This document shows, one piece after another, positions 8,536 through 16,975 of a stretch of DNA of 64,000 bases. The notes under the pieces are model-generated. The model made no database searches. It was not told the origin of the DNA and saw nothing but the letters and a program-made list of their open reading frames with translations. The translations under genes and the position numbers were made by a program. Origin of the DNA: G963665185 sp049723905. GTDB taxonomy: Bacteria; Desulfobacterota; Desulfovibrionia; Desulfovibrionales; Desulfovibrionaceae. Where the stretch lies: the NCBI RefSeq assembly GCF_049723905.1, contig NZ_JBJKFD010000001.1:124001-188000 (forward strand), read 5' to 3'. Within the stretch, counting starts at the first letter, position 1, and each line of letters opens with the position of its first letter.

Positions 8536-9306
8536 TCAGGCAGCCATCAGACTGGTGATAAACCGGCTGGTGAAAGGCCAGACCACAAGGGACAGAAGTA
8601 TGAGCCAGGCCACGAGTTCTCGGGGCAGCTGGAGCCGTATGGCCAGTGCGGCGGCTAGTCCCAGGGTACACATACCCCAAAGCCATTCCCGCCACTGCAG
8701 CGGCGCGGGCCATAGCAGCACCCAGAAAAGTATAAGCAGCATACAGTTGACATATTTGATGCGCTTGCCCCAATCAATGAGGTTGAGACGGCGAATAGCC
8801 CTGAGAACCTCGAACTGACGGCGAAAACCAACCCAAAAAGTTACTGCCTTGAAGACCTGCAACGCTGTGAGCAAAACGGCTCCCAATACCATGGCGGACA
8901 CCGGATAGCCAGCGGAAATCAGGCATACCGTGGCCAGGGACCACAGCGCCAGAAGGCTGCCGCCAAAGAAGGAATCACCTATGGCGGAAAGAGTGTAAAC
9001 CGCCGTACTTTTGATGGATTCGAAAGCGTCCGTCGGCACCACTTTTTTGGCTATCCCCGTTTCCAGAGAAAGAAAAATTCCGGCCAGCATGGGGGTCCAG
9101 AAAAAATGGGTATTGTAATGTTTGATATAGCGTTTTCTTGCAGCAACAAGAGCGTCCGGGTCTTTATACAATGCCTTTAAGCCAGGTTCCAAGGCGAAGG
9201 CCAAACCCACATTTTGCATTCCACGTGTATTAAAGGCCGCACCGACCAGATAGCAGCGGGCGAAACAGTGCAGCATTGTCATGCTGGAGAGGCGAGCGGT
9301 CGGCAT
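8536..9306 (-). CDS. PTS mannose/fructose/sorbose-family subunit IID
   Basis: 256 residues from the ATG at 9306, chosen because AAGGA lies five bases upstream; the frame also allows 9312. The protein matches IID (ManZ-type): N-terminal CFARCYLVGAAFNTRGMQNVG, then FFWTPMLAGIFLSLE, then a hydrophobic C-terminal half with several membrane helices. IID works with IIC as the membrane channel. Its partners IIA, IIB and IIC are encoded about 33 kb away (42.1-43.7 kb). Here it heads the HPr-EI-smpB operon. The start abuts a palindromic repeat array. Confidence 0.9.
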   Translation of the reverse strand: MPTARLSSMTMLHCFARCYLVGAAFNTRGMQNVGLAFALEPGLKALYKDPDALVAARKRYIKHYNTHFFWTPMLAGIFLSLETGIAKKVVPTDAFESIKSTAVYTLSAIGDSFFGGSLLALWSLATVCLISAGYPVSAMVLGAVLLTALQVFKAVTFWVGFRRQFEVLRAIRRLNLIDWGKRIKYVNCMLLILFWVLLWPAPLQWREWLWGMCTLGLAAALAIRLQLPRELVAWLILLSLVVWPFTSRFITSLMAA

Positions 9307-9318
9307 AAGCATCCTTCA

Positions 9319-9610
9319 GGTTGTTGAAAAGCGTGCGTTAGCTACGTTACTGCGGGAAATTTTCTCCCCTCGCGTATGGAAGAATACGCGTCGGGTCAAA
9401 ATTTTCCTTGTGCCTTGTTTCCGCACGCTTTTGAACAACCTGCCGTGTGGGGTGTTTGAAAAGCGCACGTTAACTACGTTACTGCGGGAAATTTTCTCCC
9501 CTCGCGTATGGAAGAATACGCGTCGGGTCAAAATTTTCCTTGTGCCTTGTTTCCGCACGCTTTTGAACAACCTGCCGTGTGGGATGTTTGAAAAGCATAC
9601 GTTAACCAGG
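9319..9610. repeat. Tandem 132-bp array of long palindromic repeats
   Basis: Two copies (9319-9440 and 9451-9572) are almost identical at an exact offset of 132 bases, followed by the diverged start of a third near 9583. Each copy is an imperfect palindrome. In the first, GGTTGTTGAAAAGCGTGCG pairs with CGCACGCTTTTGAACAACC, and the centre CGCGTAT-GGAAGA-ATACGCG forms an inner stem. The array lies upstream of the EIID gene and downstream of rsmI. Reading frames through it are low-complexity echoes of the repeat and were not called as genes. Confidence 0.85.
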
Positions 9611-9759
9611 TTATCGGCCTTTGGGAAATCCGTTTTCCTTACGGTCTCCCTGCCATTCTTTTCAGTTCGTATCCGCCCAAGTCTGAACAACTGGACAAAG
9701 GGACGGGCACAAGTTTTTTCAATTCTACTGAGTTTGCGTTTTTTCGGCAAAAATCTCGA

Positions 9760-10599
9760 TTATTTTTCTTTTTGTGCCGCCATCCGTTCGTACACAGCCT
9801 TGGCAGTCCAGCCGAGCGACCGGTCTGCCACGCGTCGGGCGATGGCCTTGGGCTTGCCACCTGCTTCGGATTCCTCGGCAATGAGTTCATCGAGGGCGTC
9901 CTCATCGAGCTTTTCGTCGCGGTCCGGCGGGGCGATAACCACGGTGATCTCTCCGAGGTATTCCCGCTCGTCCCCTGCCATTTCATCGAGCTTTCCAAGG
10001 ATAAACTCCTCGTGCTCCTTGGTCAATTCGCGGCAGATGGCGCATGGGCGGTTACCCAAAGCTTCCAGGGCCAGACCGAGCGTGGACTGCAGCCTGGATT
10101 TTCGTTCAAAGAAAACCAGGGTGGTCCGTATGTGTGCGAATTCCCCCAGAGTGGACTTTACGGCCTTGTCGGACCGGGGCAGAAATCCCAGAAAAGTATA
10201 AGGATAGGGCGGCAGCCCGCAGGCGCTGAGCGCGGCCATGGGAGCGGACGGTCCGGGAACGGGCGAAACATCCAGGCCTTTTTCCCGGCAGGCCCTAACC
10301 AGCCGGTAGCCGGGGTCGGAAAGCAGCGGGGTGCCTGCGTCCGAAATGAGGGCCACGTCCTTGCCCGATTCCAGCCAGTTGACCACGCTTTGCACGCGGC
10401 CTTCCTCGTTGTGCTCGAAAAAGCTGACAAACCCTTTGGCCTTCAGCCCCAGGCGTTGAAAAAGAAGTCCGGCGCGGCGGGTATCCTCCGCCAGAACCAC
10501 ATCCGCCTGTTGCAGGATGTCTTTGGCGCGGGGCGAAAGGTCACCAGGGTTGCCAAGCGGTGTTGCCACCACCCATAGCCGGGGAGAGGTCAAAGGCAT
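9760..10599 (-). CDS. rsmI: 16S rRNA (cytidine-1402) 2'-O-methyltransferase RsmI
   Basis: 279 residues from the ATG at 10599, with GGAG ten bases upstream; upstream ATGs in frame lack better sites. RsmI methylates the ribose of C1402 in the ribosomal decoding centre using S-adenosylmethionine. Family motifs are LWVVATPLGNPGDLSPRA, LAEDTRR, SDAGTPLLSDPG, PVPGPSAPMAALSACGL and the helical C-terminal domain. The gene overlaps yraN and closes the trmD-rplS-rnhB-yraN-rsmI run. Confidence 0.95.
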   Translation of the reverse strand: MPLTSPRLWVVATPLGNPGDLSPRAKDILQQADVVLAEDTRRAGLLFQRLGLKAKGFVSFFEHNEEGRVQSVVNWLESGKDVALISDAGTPLLSDPGYRLVRACREKGLDVSPVPGPSAPMAALSACGLPPYPYTFLGFLPRSDKAVKSTLGEFAHIRTTLVFFERKSRLQSTLGLALEALGNRPCAICRELTKEHEEFILGKLDEMAGDEREYLGEITVVIAPPDRDEKLDEDALDELIAEESEAGGKPKAIARRVADRSLGWTAKAVYERMAAQKEK

Positions 10600-10945
10600 T
10601 TTCAACATGCTCCAGAGTAAAGGATTCTCCGTCATACAATACACTGACGAAGTCGAAGCGGCAGGGGGCCTGCCATTTGTCTTTTTCGCTCAGCCACAGG
10701 CCCGCCGTCCGGGCCAGGGTTTTGCATTTGCTTGCCGAAAGCCCGTCCTGTGGGCTTGCCAGGGAGCCGGGGCCGCGTGTCTTCACTTCCACAAACACGT
10801 ACATGCCGCGCCGCTTGCATATTATATCCAGTTCGCCCTTGCCCAGCCGGACATTGCGGTCCAAAACCGTGTAGCCCTTGGACCGGAGAAAATTCGCGGC
10901 TTCATCTTCGCCAAGTCGTCCCAAGTCTAGATGCCGGGCAGACAA
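10541..10945 (-). CDS. yraN: YraN/UPF0102 endonuclease-like protein, TTG start
   Basis: 134 residues. The fold is that of a Holliday-junction-resolvase-like nuclease: GEDEAANFLRSKGYTVLDRN, then GELDIICKR and FVEVKTR, which supply the acidic and Lys residues of the site. The start codon is TTG at 10943-10945. A strong GGGAGGT lies at ideal spacing on the minus strand, and no ATG or GTG fits there. The start overlaps the rnhB stop by 19 bases, and the end overlaps rsmI. The cellular role of this family is not settled. Confidence 0.9.
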   Translation of the reverse strand: MSARHLDLGRLGEDEAANFLRSKGYTVLDRNVRLGKGELDIICKRRGMYVFVEVKTRGPGSLASPQDGLSASKCKTLARTAGLWLSEKDKWQAPCRFDFVSVLYDGESFTLEHVENAFDLSPAMGGGNTAWQPW

Positions 10946-11568
10946 ATGGCCACCTCCCGTTCCGTGCGCACTCCCCTGAAGGTCACGCGGTGGACGCGAC
11001 AGGGGCCGAGCCGCTCTATGGCTTCCATGTGCTCCCGTGTTCCGTACCCTTTATGCTTGGTCAGTCCGTATCCGGGATAGCGCCTGTCCAGTGCGGCCAT
11101 GAGTTTGTCGCGAAAGGTTTTTGCAATGATGGAAGCCGCGGAAATGCACGGCTGGCTGAGGTCGCCGCCAACAATGGCCCGCTGGGCAATGGGGGATGAA
11201 AAGGTTCGGTTGCCATCGACCAGCAGCAGGGCGGGCCTGCTTTTGAGTTGTTCGCTGGCCCGGGCCATGGCGCGCATGGTGGCCTGCAAAATATTTATTC
11301 GGTCTATTTCCTCGGGCCAGGCCACCCCCAGCGCCCAGGACACGGCCTGTTCTTTGATGGCTGCTGCCAGAATTCCGCGTTTGGCTTCCGGTACCTTTTT
11401 GGAGTCGGTCAGCCCCGGCAGGTCGTATGCGGCTGGCAGAATGACTGCGGCAGCTACCACGGGTCCGGCAAGACAGCCGCGGCCGGCTTCGTCTATTCCG
11501 GCGGTAAGTTCCGGGGGGACAGCAGCTTCGGCAGCGCCGGAAAGCGGGGATGTCAGCAGGTCGGCCAT
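10927..11568 (-). CDS. rnhB: Ribonuclease HII
   Basis: 213 residues from the ATG at 11568, with AAAGGA upstream; the frame extends to 11613 without a good site. RNase HII cuts RNA in RNA-DNA hybrids and at single ribonucleotides. The DEDD metal site is visible: GIDEAGRGCLAGPVV, LTDSKKV, LLVDGN and ISAASIIAKTFRD. The C-terminal HKGYGTREHMEAI motif is typical. It sits between rplS and yraN, the common order in this group. Confidence 0.96.
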   Translation of the reverse strand: MADLLTSPLSGAAEAAVPPELTAGIDEAGRGCLAGPVVAAAVILPAAYDLPGLTDSKKVPEAKRGILAAAIKEQAVSWALGVAWPEEIDRINILQATMRAMARASEQLKSRPALLLVDGNRTFSSPIAQRAIVGGDLSQPCISAASIIAKTFRDKLMAALDRRYPGYGLTKHKGYGTREHMEAIERLGPCRVHRVTFRGVRTEREVAICLPGI

Positions 11569-11611
11569 AGAATGAATCCTTTGCAGAACACCGATAAAAA
11601 ATGCCAAACGC

Positions 11612-11641
11612 AAAAAGGGAAGCCCCTGACGAGGCTTCCCT
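11612..11641 (-). terminator. Terminator after rplS
   Basis: Read on the minus strand, AGGGAAGCC pairs with GGCTTCCCT and is followed by five Ts. It lies between the end of rplS and the start of rnhB, so part of the transcription should stop here before the rnhB-yraN-rsmI genes. Confidence 0.75.
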
Positions 11642-11670
11642 GAATGAACAATATCCGACCCCGTGAGGGA

Positions 11671-12018
11671 CTAGTAAATGTTCTTGGACTTGATGCGGGC
11701 GGCTTTGCCCTTGAGAGCGCGCAGGTAGTACAGGCGGCTGCGACGTACACGGCCTTCGCTTACTACTTCAACGCGTTCGATGAAGGGCGAATGCAGGGGG
11801 AAGATACGCTCCACGCCCACGCCGTCGGAAATTTTACGCACAGTAAAAGTCGCGTCCGTGGTGCCGTTATTCCTACGGGTTACCGCGCCCTGGAAAACCT
11901 GGATGCGTTCCTTGTCGCCCTCGATGATGCGGAAATGCACCTTGACCGTGTCACCGGCCTTGAACCGGGGTACATCCATGCGAATGTGTTCGCTTTCAAT
12001 CTGTTTGATAATATTCAT
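11671..12018 (-). CDS. rplS: 50S ribosomal protein L19
   Basis: 115 residues from the ATG at 12018, which has AGGAGGAG upstream. Recognisable L19 blocks are MNIIKQIESEHIR, FKAGDTVKVHFRIIEGDKER, FQGAVTRRNN and VGVERIFPLHSP. The C-terminal block RLYYLRALKGKAARIK is also typical. L19 sits at the subunit interface. It directly follows trmD, the usual partner. A terminator-like hairpin lies just downstream. Confidence 0.98.
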   Translation of the reverse strand: MNIIKQIESEHIRMDVPRFKAGDTVKVHFRIIEGDKERIQVFQGAVTRRNNGTTDATFTVRKISDGVGVERIFPLHSPFIERVEVVSEGRVRRSRLYYLRALKGKAARIKSKNIY

Positions 12019-12070
12019 GGCGCTCCTCCTGTGAGAAAAACGTTCGTTTGCGCGTTTTATATCTGTCCGT

Positions 12071-13348
12071 TTAGTATGCGTCTGCCAGCAATCTGTCCAG
12101 TGTAATCGCAGCAGCTGCCCGGACGGACAGATGGTTGTAATCGTCCATGTAGCGGATCGGGGGCAATGTGCCGTCCACGCGGTCCATGACTTCCCTGGCG
12201 AGTCCGTGTCCGGTTCCGAAGAGGAGTACGACCGGCCTGTCATCCATGACCTTTCGCAACTCGCTCGCGGATACGGTTGCCTTTCCCACGGCGCTTGTGG
12301 CTGCGAGATAGGGTATTTGTCCCGTGCGTTCATGCACATCGTCAATGATCTCGTCAAGTGATGCAGCGAGTCGTATCAGCGACATGGCTTCCGCCCTGTC
12401 GGGGTTGCTTCTGCTGCCGGGGCCGTTCACCCAATGCTGTACCAGACGTTCGGCCATTTCCCTTTGATCGGCCAGAATCGTTTGCACGTACATTCCGGCC
12501 AGTCCGTAAGAACGGGAAACGCGGCTAATATCGTGTAAATCCAGATTCGTCAAGGAAACGGCTGTTACTTTTTTTCTTGGATCGTACACCGGATGATGCA
12601 GCAGGGCGGTGTATAGGTTGCGTCCCAGCCGGGGGCGCGGCAGGGAACGCAAAAATTTCACGTCGTGCTTGTCCAGCGTGGCTTCTTCCAGCAGTTCCGG
12701 GCGTCGCAGAAGGGTGGTTTCCAGGGATTTCTGCCTTCGCCAGGTCGCAATGCGGCCGTGGTCCCCGGAGGTGACGATCTGCGGAACCTTCAGCCCCTCG
12801 AATTCCTCGGGGCGGGTGTAGTGGGGATATTCCAGCAGCCCGCCGGAAAAACTCTCCTCCTCGCCCGAGGCAATCTTGCCCATAAAGCCGGGAACAAGCC
12901 GGGAAACCGCCTCTATGACGGAAAGCGCGGCGCTTTCTCCGCCATTGAGAACAAAGTCGCCAACACTGACGGATTCCACCGGATAGAGGTCTTCAAAACG
13001 GGCATCGATTCCTTCGTATCTCCCACAAATTAGAGTGAGAGATTCGGATTTCGAAAGATTTTGCGCTTTTTTTTGAGAAAAAGGCTTGCCTCTCGGAGTC
13101 ATAAGGAGTAGTGCCCCCGGCTCTTGAATGGTTTGCATTGCTGCCGCGAGTGGCGGCAGAAACATGACCATTCCGGGGCCTCCTCCATATGGAGTGTCAT
13201 CCACGCTTTTATGGCGGTCGGTGGCGAAATCGCGCGGGTTGATCAGTGAAAATGATAAAAGCCCGGCGTCCACCGCACGGCCCATAAGGCCGGATGACAG
13301 AGGGGACTCGAAAAATTCCGGGAACAAGGTCAAAATGTTTATGTGCAT
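12071..13348 (-). CDS. trmD: tRNA (guanine-37-N1)-methyltransferase TrmD fused to a second SPOUT-type methyltransferase domain
   Basis: 425 residues from the ATG at 13348; a longer frame to 13489 has no family support. The first ~240 residues are TrmD: ILTLFPEFFESPLSSGLMGRA, DDTPYGGGPGMVM, LICGRYEGIDARF, SVGDFVLNGGE, then the helical C-terminal part. The last ~170 residues form an extra domain with TAVSLTNLDLHDISRVSRSY and VVLLFGTGHGLA, matching the SAM-dependent RNA methyltransferase family often fused to TrmD in these bacteria. TrmD makes m1G37 in tRNA; the target of the second domain is not known to me. rpsP and rimM are absent upstream. Confidence 0.93.
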   Translation of the reverse strand: MHINILTLFPEFFESPLSSGLMGRAVDAGLLSFSLINPRDFATDRHKSVDDTPYGGGPGMVMFLPPLAAAMQTIQEPGALLLMTPRGKPFSQKKAQNLSKSESLTLICGRYEGIDARFEDLYPVESVSVGDFVLNGGESAALSVIEAVSRLVPGFMGKIASGEEESFSGGLLEYPHYTRPEEFEGLKVPQIVTSGDHGRIATWRRQKSLETTLLRRPELLEEATLDKHDVKFLRSLPRPRLGRNLYTALLHHPVYDPRKKVTAVSLTNLDLHDISRVSRSYGLAGMYVQTILADQREMAERLVQHWVNGPGSRSNPDRAEAMSLIRLAASLDEIIDDVHERTGQIPYLAATSAVGKATVSASELRKVMDDRPVVLLFGTGHGLAREVMDRVDGTLPPIRYMDDYNHLSVRAAAAITLDRLLADAY

Positions 13349-13482
13349 GGCTTTTTCCCACGGCCCGCTGAAGAAATAATTGAAGTCGTCAAGAAAACGT
13401 GAGCCTGCGGGATATACGAAAACAACGACTTTGAAAAGTGAACGACGTTCATAACAATAAATATGTGTTTGGGAGGGAAGCC

Positions 13483-14346
13483 ATGTCACCCGCTCGCATC
13501 AAGATTCTCGCATCGTCCATAGCCTGGAACCTCACGCTCATTACCGTGGGTTCCGTCATTTTCGCTATCGGCATGAAGTCCATCGCTGTAAAGCACGGGC
13601 TCGTGGCAACCGGCGTGTTCGGTACCGCACTCATGGCCGAATACCTCAGCGGGATATCTGCAGGTACCTGGAACATTTTGCTGAACATCCCGCTGTTCAT
13701 CGTCGGCTGGCTGTTCGTAAGCCGCAAGTTCTGCCTGTACAGCGCGTATTCCGTTGTTGTGACAACGATCGCCTTTGAACTTATACAGATAAATTTCCAT
13801 ATCGACACGCAGCTGTATGCGGCGGTGGCCTGCGGTGTCATCTGCGGCACCGGGCTGGGCATCATCTTTCGTTCGCTGGGGTCCAGCGGCGGGTTGGATA
13901 TCGTGGCCGTTCTGCTGTGGAAACGCTACAATATAGGCCTGGGGCAGACCTACATGCTCTACAATGCGATACTCTTTTCGGCCAGTGCCATGTTCATCGA
14001 CATGGACCTGATCGTCGTATCCACCATCATGGTCTTCATCCTGTCCGTTACAGCCGAGCGTTGTTTATCCTTGTTCAACCAGCGCAAGGCCGTGCTGATC
14101 ATTTCCGACGAAGCGCAAGCCATCGCCGGTGTGGTTTCCCGCAAGATAGGACAGGGCGGTACCATTCTGGACGGCCATGGTGCGTACAGCGGCGAGAACC
14201 GCAAGGTGCTGCTGACCATCATCAGCAATGTCCAGCTCAAGAAGCTGGAGGAAATCGTCTACACCCACGACAGCCAGGCCCTGATGGTGGTGGAAAACAC
14301 CTTCTCCGTACTGGGCGCGTCTTTTTCCCCGCGCAAGGTGTACTAG
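13483..14346 (+). CDS. YitT-family membrane protein
   Basis: 287 residues from the ATG at 13483, with GGGAGGG upstream. About five transmembrane helices fill the first 190 residues, including GTGLGIIFRSLGSSGGLDIVA, typical of the family. The remaining ~95 residues form the cytoplasmic DUF2179-type domain (VSRKIGQGGTILDGHGAYSG). The function of the family is not established; transport or sensing has been proposed. It is transcribed away from trmD and ends at a strong bidirectional terminator. Confidence 0.88.
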   Translation: MSPARIKILASSIAWNLTLITVGSVIFAIGMKSIAVKHGLVATGVFGTALMAEYLSGISAGTWNILLNIPLFIVGWLFVSRKFCLYSAYSVVVTTIAFELIQINFHIDTQLYAAVACGVICGTGLGIIFRSLGSSGGLDIVAVLLWKRYNIGLGQTYMLYNAILFSASAMFIDMDLIVVSTIMVFILSVTAERCLSLFNQRKAVLIISDEAQAIAGVVSRKIGQGGTILDGHGAYSGENRKVLLTIISNVQLKKLEEIVYTHDSQALMVVENTFSVLGASFSPRKVY

Positions 14347-14381
14347 GCGGAAGATACTTACAATTTGCCCGAATGAATTGC

Positions 14382-14418
14382 ACAGGGCCGGAGGAAGTTT
14401 TTCCTCCGGCCCTGTTTT
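14382..14418. terminator. Bidirectional terminator between yitT-like gene and cls
   Basis: CAGGGCCGGAGGAA pairs perfectly with TTCCTCCGGCCCTG around a four-base loop and is followed by TTTT. It lies between two converging genes. Confidence 0.85.
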
Positions 14419-14428
14419 GCGTTGTATT

Positions 14429-15862
14429 CTATAATATAGGGGCGAACAGCCTCGCCACCCTGACCGCCGCCTTGAATCCGATCCAACGTCCGGTGTATTC
14501 CTCTGCCGTGCAGCGCACGCATTGGGCAAAATCCTGTTCCAGCATCTCTTCCACGCTGCGGACAAAGACCGGATCGAATCCCACCATTGATATCTCGAAG
14601 TTGAGCCGGAACGAACGGTTGTCGCAGTTGGCGGTGCCCACGCTTGCCATGGCGTCGTCCACCAGGATGATTTTCTGGTGCAGAAAACCCGGCTGGTACC
14701 GATAGAATTTTACGCCCAGGGATTCGAGTTCCGGCAGGTAGGAGAACGAGGCCATGTAGACCACCTTGTGGTCCGGCTTGAGCGGCAGCATGACGCGTAC
14801 GTCCACGCCGCGCAGGGCGGCCAGCTGCAGGGCGGCGATGACTTCGTCCCCGGGCACGAAATACGGGCTGACGATCCAGATGCGTTTTCTCGACCTGTGA
14901 ATGGCGTGGGTAAAGAACAGATTGCACGATTCCAGCTCGTCGGCCGGGCCGGTGGGCAGGGTGAGAAAGGGCATGTTGGCCTTTTCGGAAGGGCGTATGG
15001 TCCAGTCCAGCTTGGGCATGGTATGGGCGGACCAGTACCAGTCTTCCATAAAGGAAAGCTGCACCAGGGTGACGCACGGCCCTTCAAAGCGGCAATGGGT
15101 GTCTCTCCATTTGCCGAATTTGGGGTCGCGGCCCATGTATTCGTCGCCCACGTTCAGACCGCCGACAAAGGCGACCTTGCCATCCACCACCACGATCTTT
15201 CTATGGTTGCGGAAGTTGATCTGAAACTGGTTGCGCCAGCCCTTGGTGGTATGAAAGGCCCTGGCATCCACGCCCGCGTGCAGCAGTTCGTCCACATATT
15301 CGGTAGGGAGCTTGTGGCTGCCTATCTCGTCGTACAGCAGGAATATCCGTACGCCCTGGGCGGCCTTGGCCAGGAGCTTTTCCTTCAGGTCGCGGCCTAT
15401 CCTGTCGTCGTGGATGATGAAAAATTGCACCAGAATATAGTCCCTGGCCTGATCCATGGCTTTGAAGATGGCTTCGAAGGTGGCATCGCCATTGATCAGA
15501 AGTTGGGCATGGTTGCCTTCGACAATGGGCGTTTTGGCGAGTTTTTCCAGCATCTGGAAACGGGCCTGGGGGCCGTCCAGGGAGACATCGAAATTCGACC
15601 GGTAGGGTTTGAGTTCGCGGGAAATCGTTTCAATTTCCTTGTCCCCTTCGCGCCGGGCCCGCACATAGCCCTGAAACCGGTTGCGCCCGAAAATCCAGTA
15701 CAGAGGGACGGCCAAATAGGGAAACGTGACCATGGACATGATCCAGGCAATGGCCCCTTGTGATGATCTGGCTGTGAACAGGGCATACAGTCCCGACATG
15801 ATACCGAGCAGGTGCAGGCAGCCCACAAGGGCGAGAAGAATATTTTCGTAATGCGCTTCCAT
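14429..15862 (-). CDS. cls: Cardiolipin synthase (phospholipase D family)
   Basis: 477 residues with GGGAG before the ATG. Two N-terminal membrane helices (ILLALVGCLHLLGIMSGLYA and a second ending in WIFGR) are followed by two phospholipase D motifs: HRKIVVVDGKVAFVGG and HQKIILVDDAMASVG. Length and layout fit bacterial Cls enzymes, which join two phosphatidylglycerols into cardiolipin at the inner membrane. It converges on the YitT-like gene and appears monocistronic. Confidence 0.93.
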   Translation of the reverse strand: MEAHYENILLALVGCLHLLGIMSGLYALFTARSSQGAIAWIMSMVTFPYLAVPLYWIFGRNRFQGYVRARREGDKEIETISRELKPYRSNFDVSLDGPQARFQMLEKLAKTPIVEGNHAQLLINGDATFEAIFKAMDQARDYILVQFFIIHDDRIGRDLKEKLLAKAAQGVRIFLLYDEIGSHKLPTEYVDELLHAGVDARAFHTTKGWRNQFQINFRNHRKIVVVDGKVAFVGGLNVGDEYMGRDPKFGKWRDTHCRFEGPCVTLVQLSFMEDWYWSAHTMPKLDWTIRPSEKANMPFLTLPTGPADELESCNLFFTHAIHRSRKRIWIVSPYFVPGDEVIAALQLAALRGVDVRVMLPLKPDHKVVYMASFSYLPELESLGVKFYRYQPGFLHQKIILVDDAMASVGTANCDNRSFRLNFEISMVGFDPVFVRSVEEMLEQDFAQCVRCTAEEYTGRWIGFKAAVRVARLFAPIL

Positions 15863-16120
15863 GCATTCTCCCGAAAGCCTTTAAAAAAGGGGGTGCGGAC
15901 CTTGCAGGCGGTTTGTCGCCCGAGGTCCCAAAGGCTTTGCATCGTCTGTTGTCATTTCATCTTGTTGTAATACTTCTAGCATATCGCAGGGGGTGTTCCT
16001 GCGGCATCATAGCATGGGGACGGGCGGCCAACAATTGGTGCTGCGGCCGTTTTTTTCCGTGCAGGGCGCAGGCTTGGGCAAGGGCTTCCCCTCGAAGGTT
16101 GGGCGTGGTATTTTCGGAAT

Positions 16121-16882
16121 ATGAAAAGAAAACAAGATGATCTGCTTTTTGCTGCAGCCGACATTCTGCGCAATGCCAAAAGCGTTGTGGCCTTTACCGG
16201 CGCAGGAATTTCAGTGCCCAGCGGCATTCCGGATTTTCGCAGCCCCGGCGGGCTGTGGTCGAAATACGATCCTTGGGAGGTGGCCTCGCTGCAGGCCTTG
16301 CGCGTCAATGCCACAGGTGTGTGGACGTTTCTTCTGGAAGCGGTGGACATGTTCGGGAGGGCGCGGCCCAACCCGGCGCACGAGTCCCTGGCCCGATTGG
16401 AATCCAAGGGATTTCTGGACGGCGTCATCACCCAGAATATCGACGGCCTGCATCAGGCGGCCGGGTCCGCCAATGTGGTTGAGTTCCACGGCGGATGCGA
16501 GAATTTTTATTGCATGCGTTGCCGTCGCGAGTACGACGCACAGGAGGCCCGCAGCCTGGGCAAGGATGACATTCCCTGGATGTGTGAATGCGGAGGCGTT
16601 ATCCGTCCCGACATCGTTTTTTTCGGGGAAGGAATTCCCGGCCCTGCAACAAGGCGCTCCGATGAAATGGTGCGGCGTGCCGATGCCGTCATCATTGTGG
16701 GCACCTCCGGCGAGGTTACGCCCGCCTGTCTCATCCCCGGACGCATCAAGTCCGGCGGTGGAAAAGTCATTGAAATCAACATCGGTCCCACCGGGTTCGG
16801 CGGAGTAACGGACATTCGTTTCGATGCCCCGGCCGAGCAGGTTTTGCCCGTGCTGGCGGACCTGGTTGAAAGCCCGGCCTGA
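16121..16882 (+). CDS. cobB: NAD-dependent protein deacylase (sirtuin)
   Basis: 253 residues. Sirtuin motifs in order: FTGAGISVPSGIPDFRSPGG (NAD binding), TQNIDGLHQAAG with the catalytic His in ELHG-like VEFHGGC, zinc cysteines in FYCMRCRREY and WMCECGG, then RPDIVFFGE and GTSGEVTPA. It removes acyl groups from protein lysines using NAD. It lies upstream of tolQ in the same direction, 93 bases away, but there is no sign that the functions are linked. Confidence 0.94.
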   Translation: MKRKQDDLLFAAADILRNAKSVVAFTGAGISVPSGIPDFRSPGGLWSKYDPWEVASLQALRVNATGVWTFLLEAVDMFGRARPNPAHESLARLESKGFLDGVITQNIDGLHQAAGSANVVEFHGGCENFYCMRCRREYDAQEARSLGKDDIPWMCECGGVIRPDIVFFGEGIPGPATRRSDEMVRRADAVIIVGTSGEVTPACLIPGRIKSGGGKVIEINIGPTGFGGVTDIRFDAPAEQVLPVLADLVESPA

Positions 16883-16975
16883 ACAACGTACCCTGCCCGA
16901 AATTCCGAATGCCGAGATAACGTCCGGTAGATGGAAGGGCTTGATTTTCAACAATAACTCAACCAAGGTATTGCT

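Noticed and set aside
9316..9750. Minus-strand frame with repeated peptide units across the repeat array
   Set aside because: The peptide repeat only mirrors the 132-bp DNA repeat; no ribosome site or family match.
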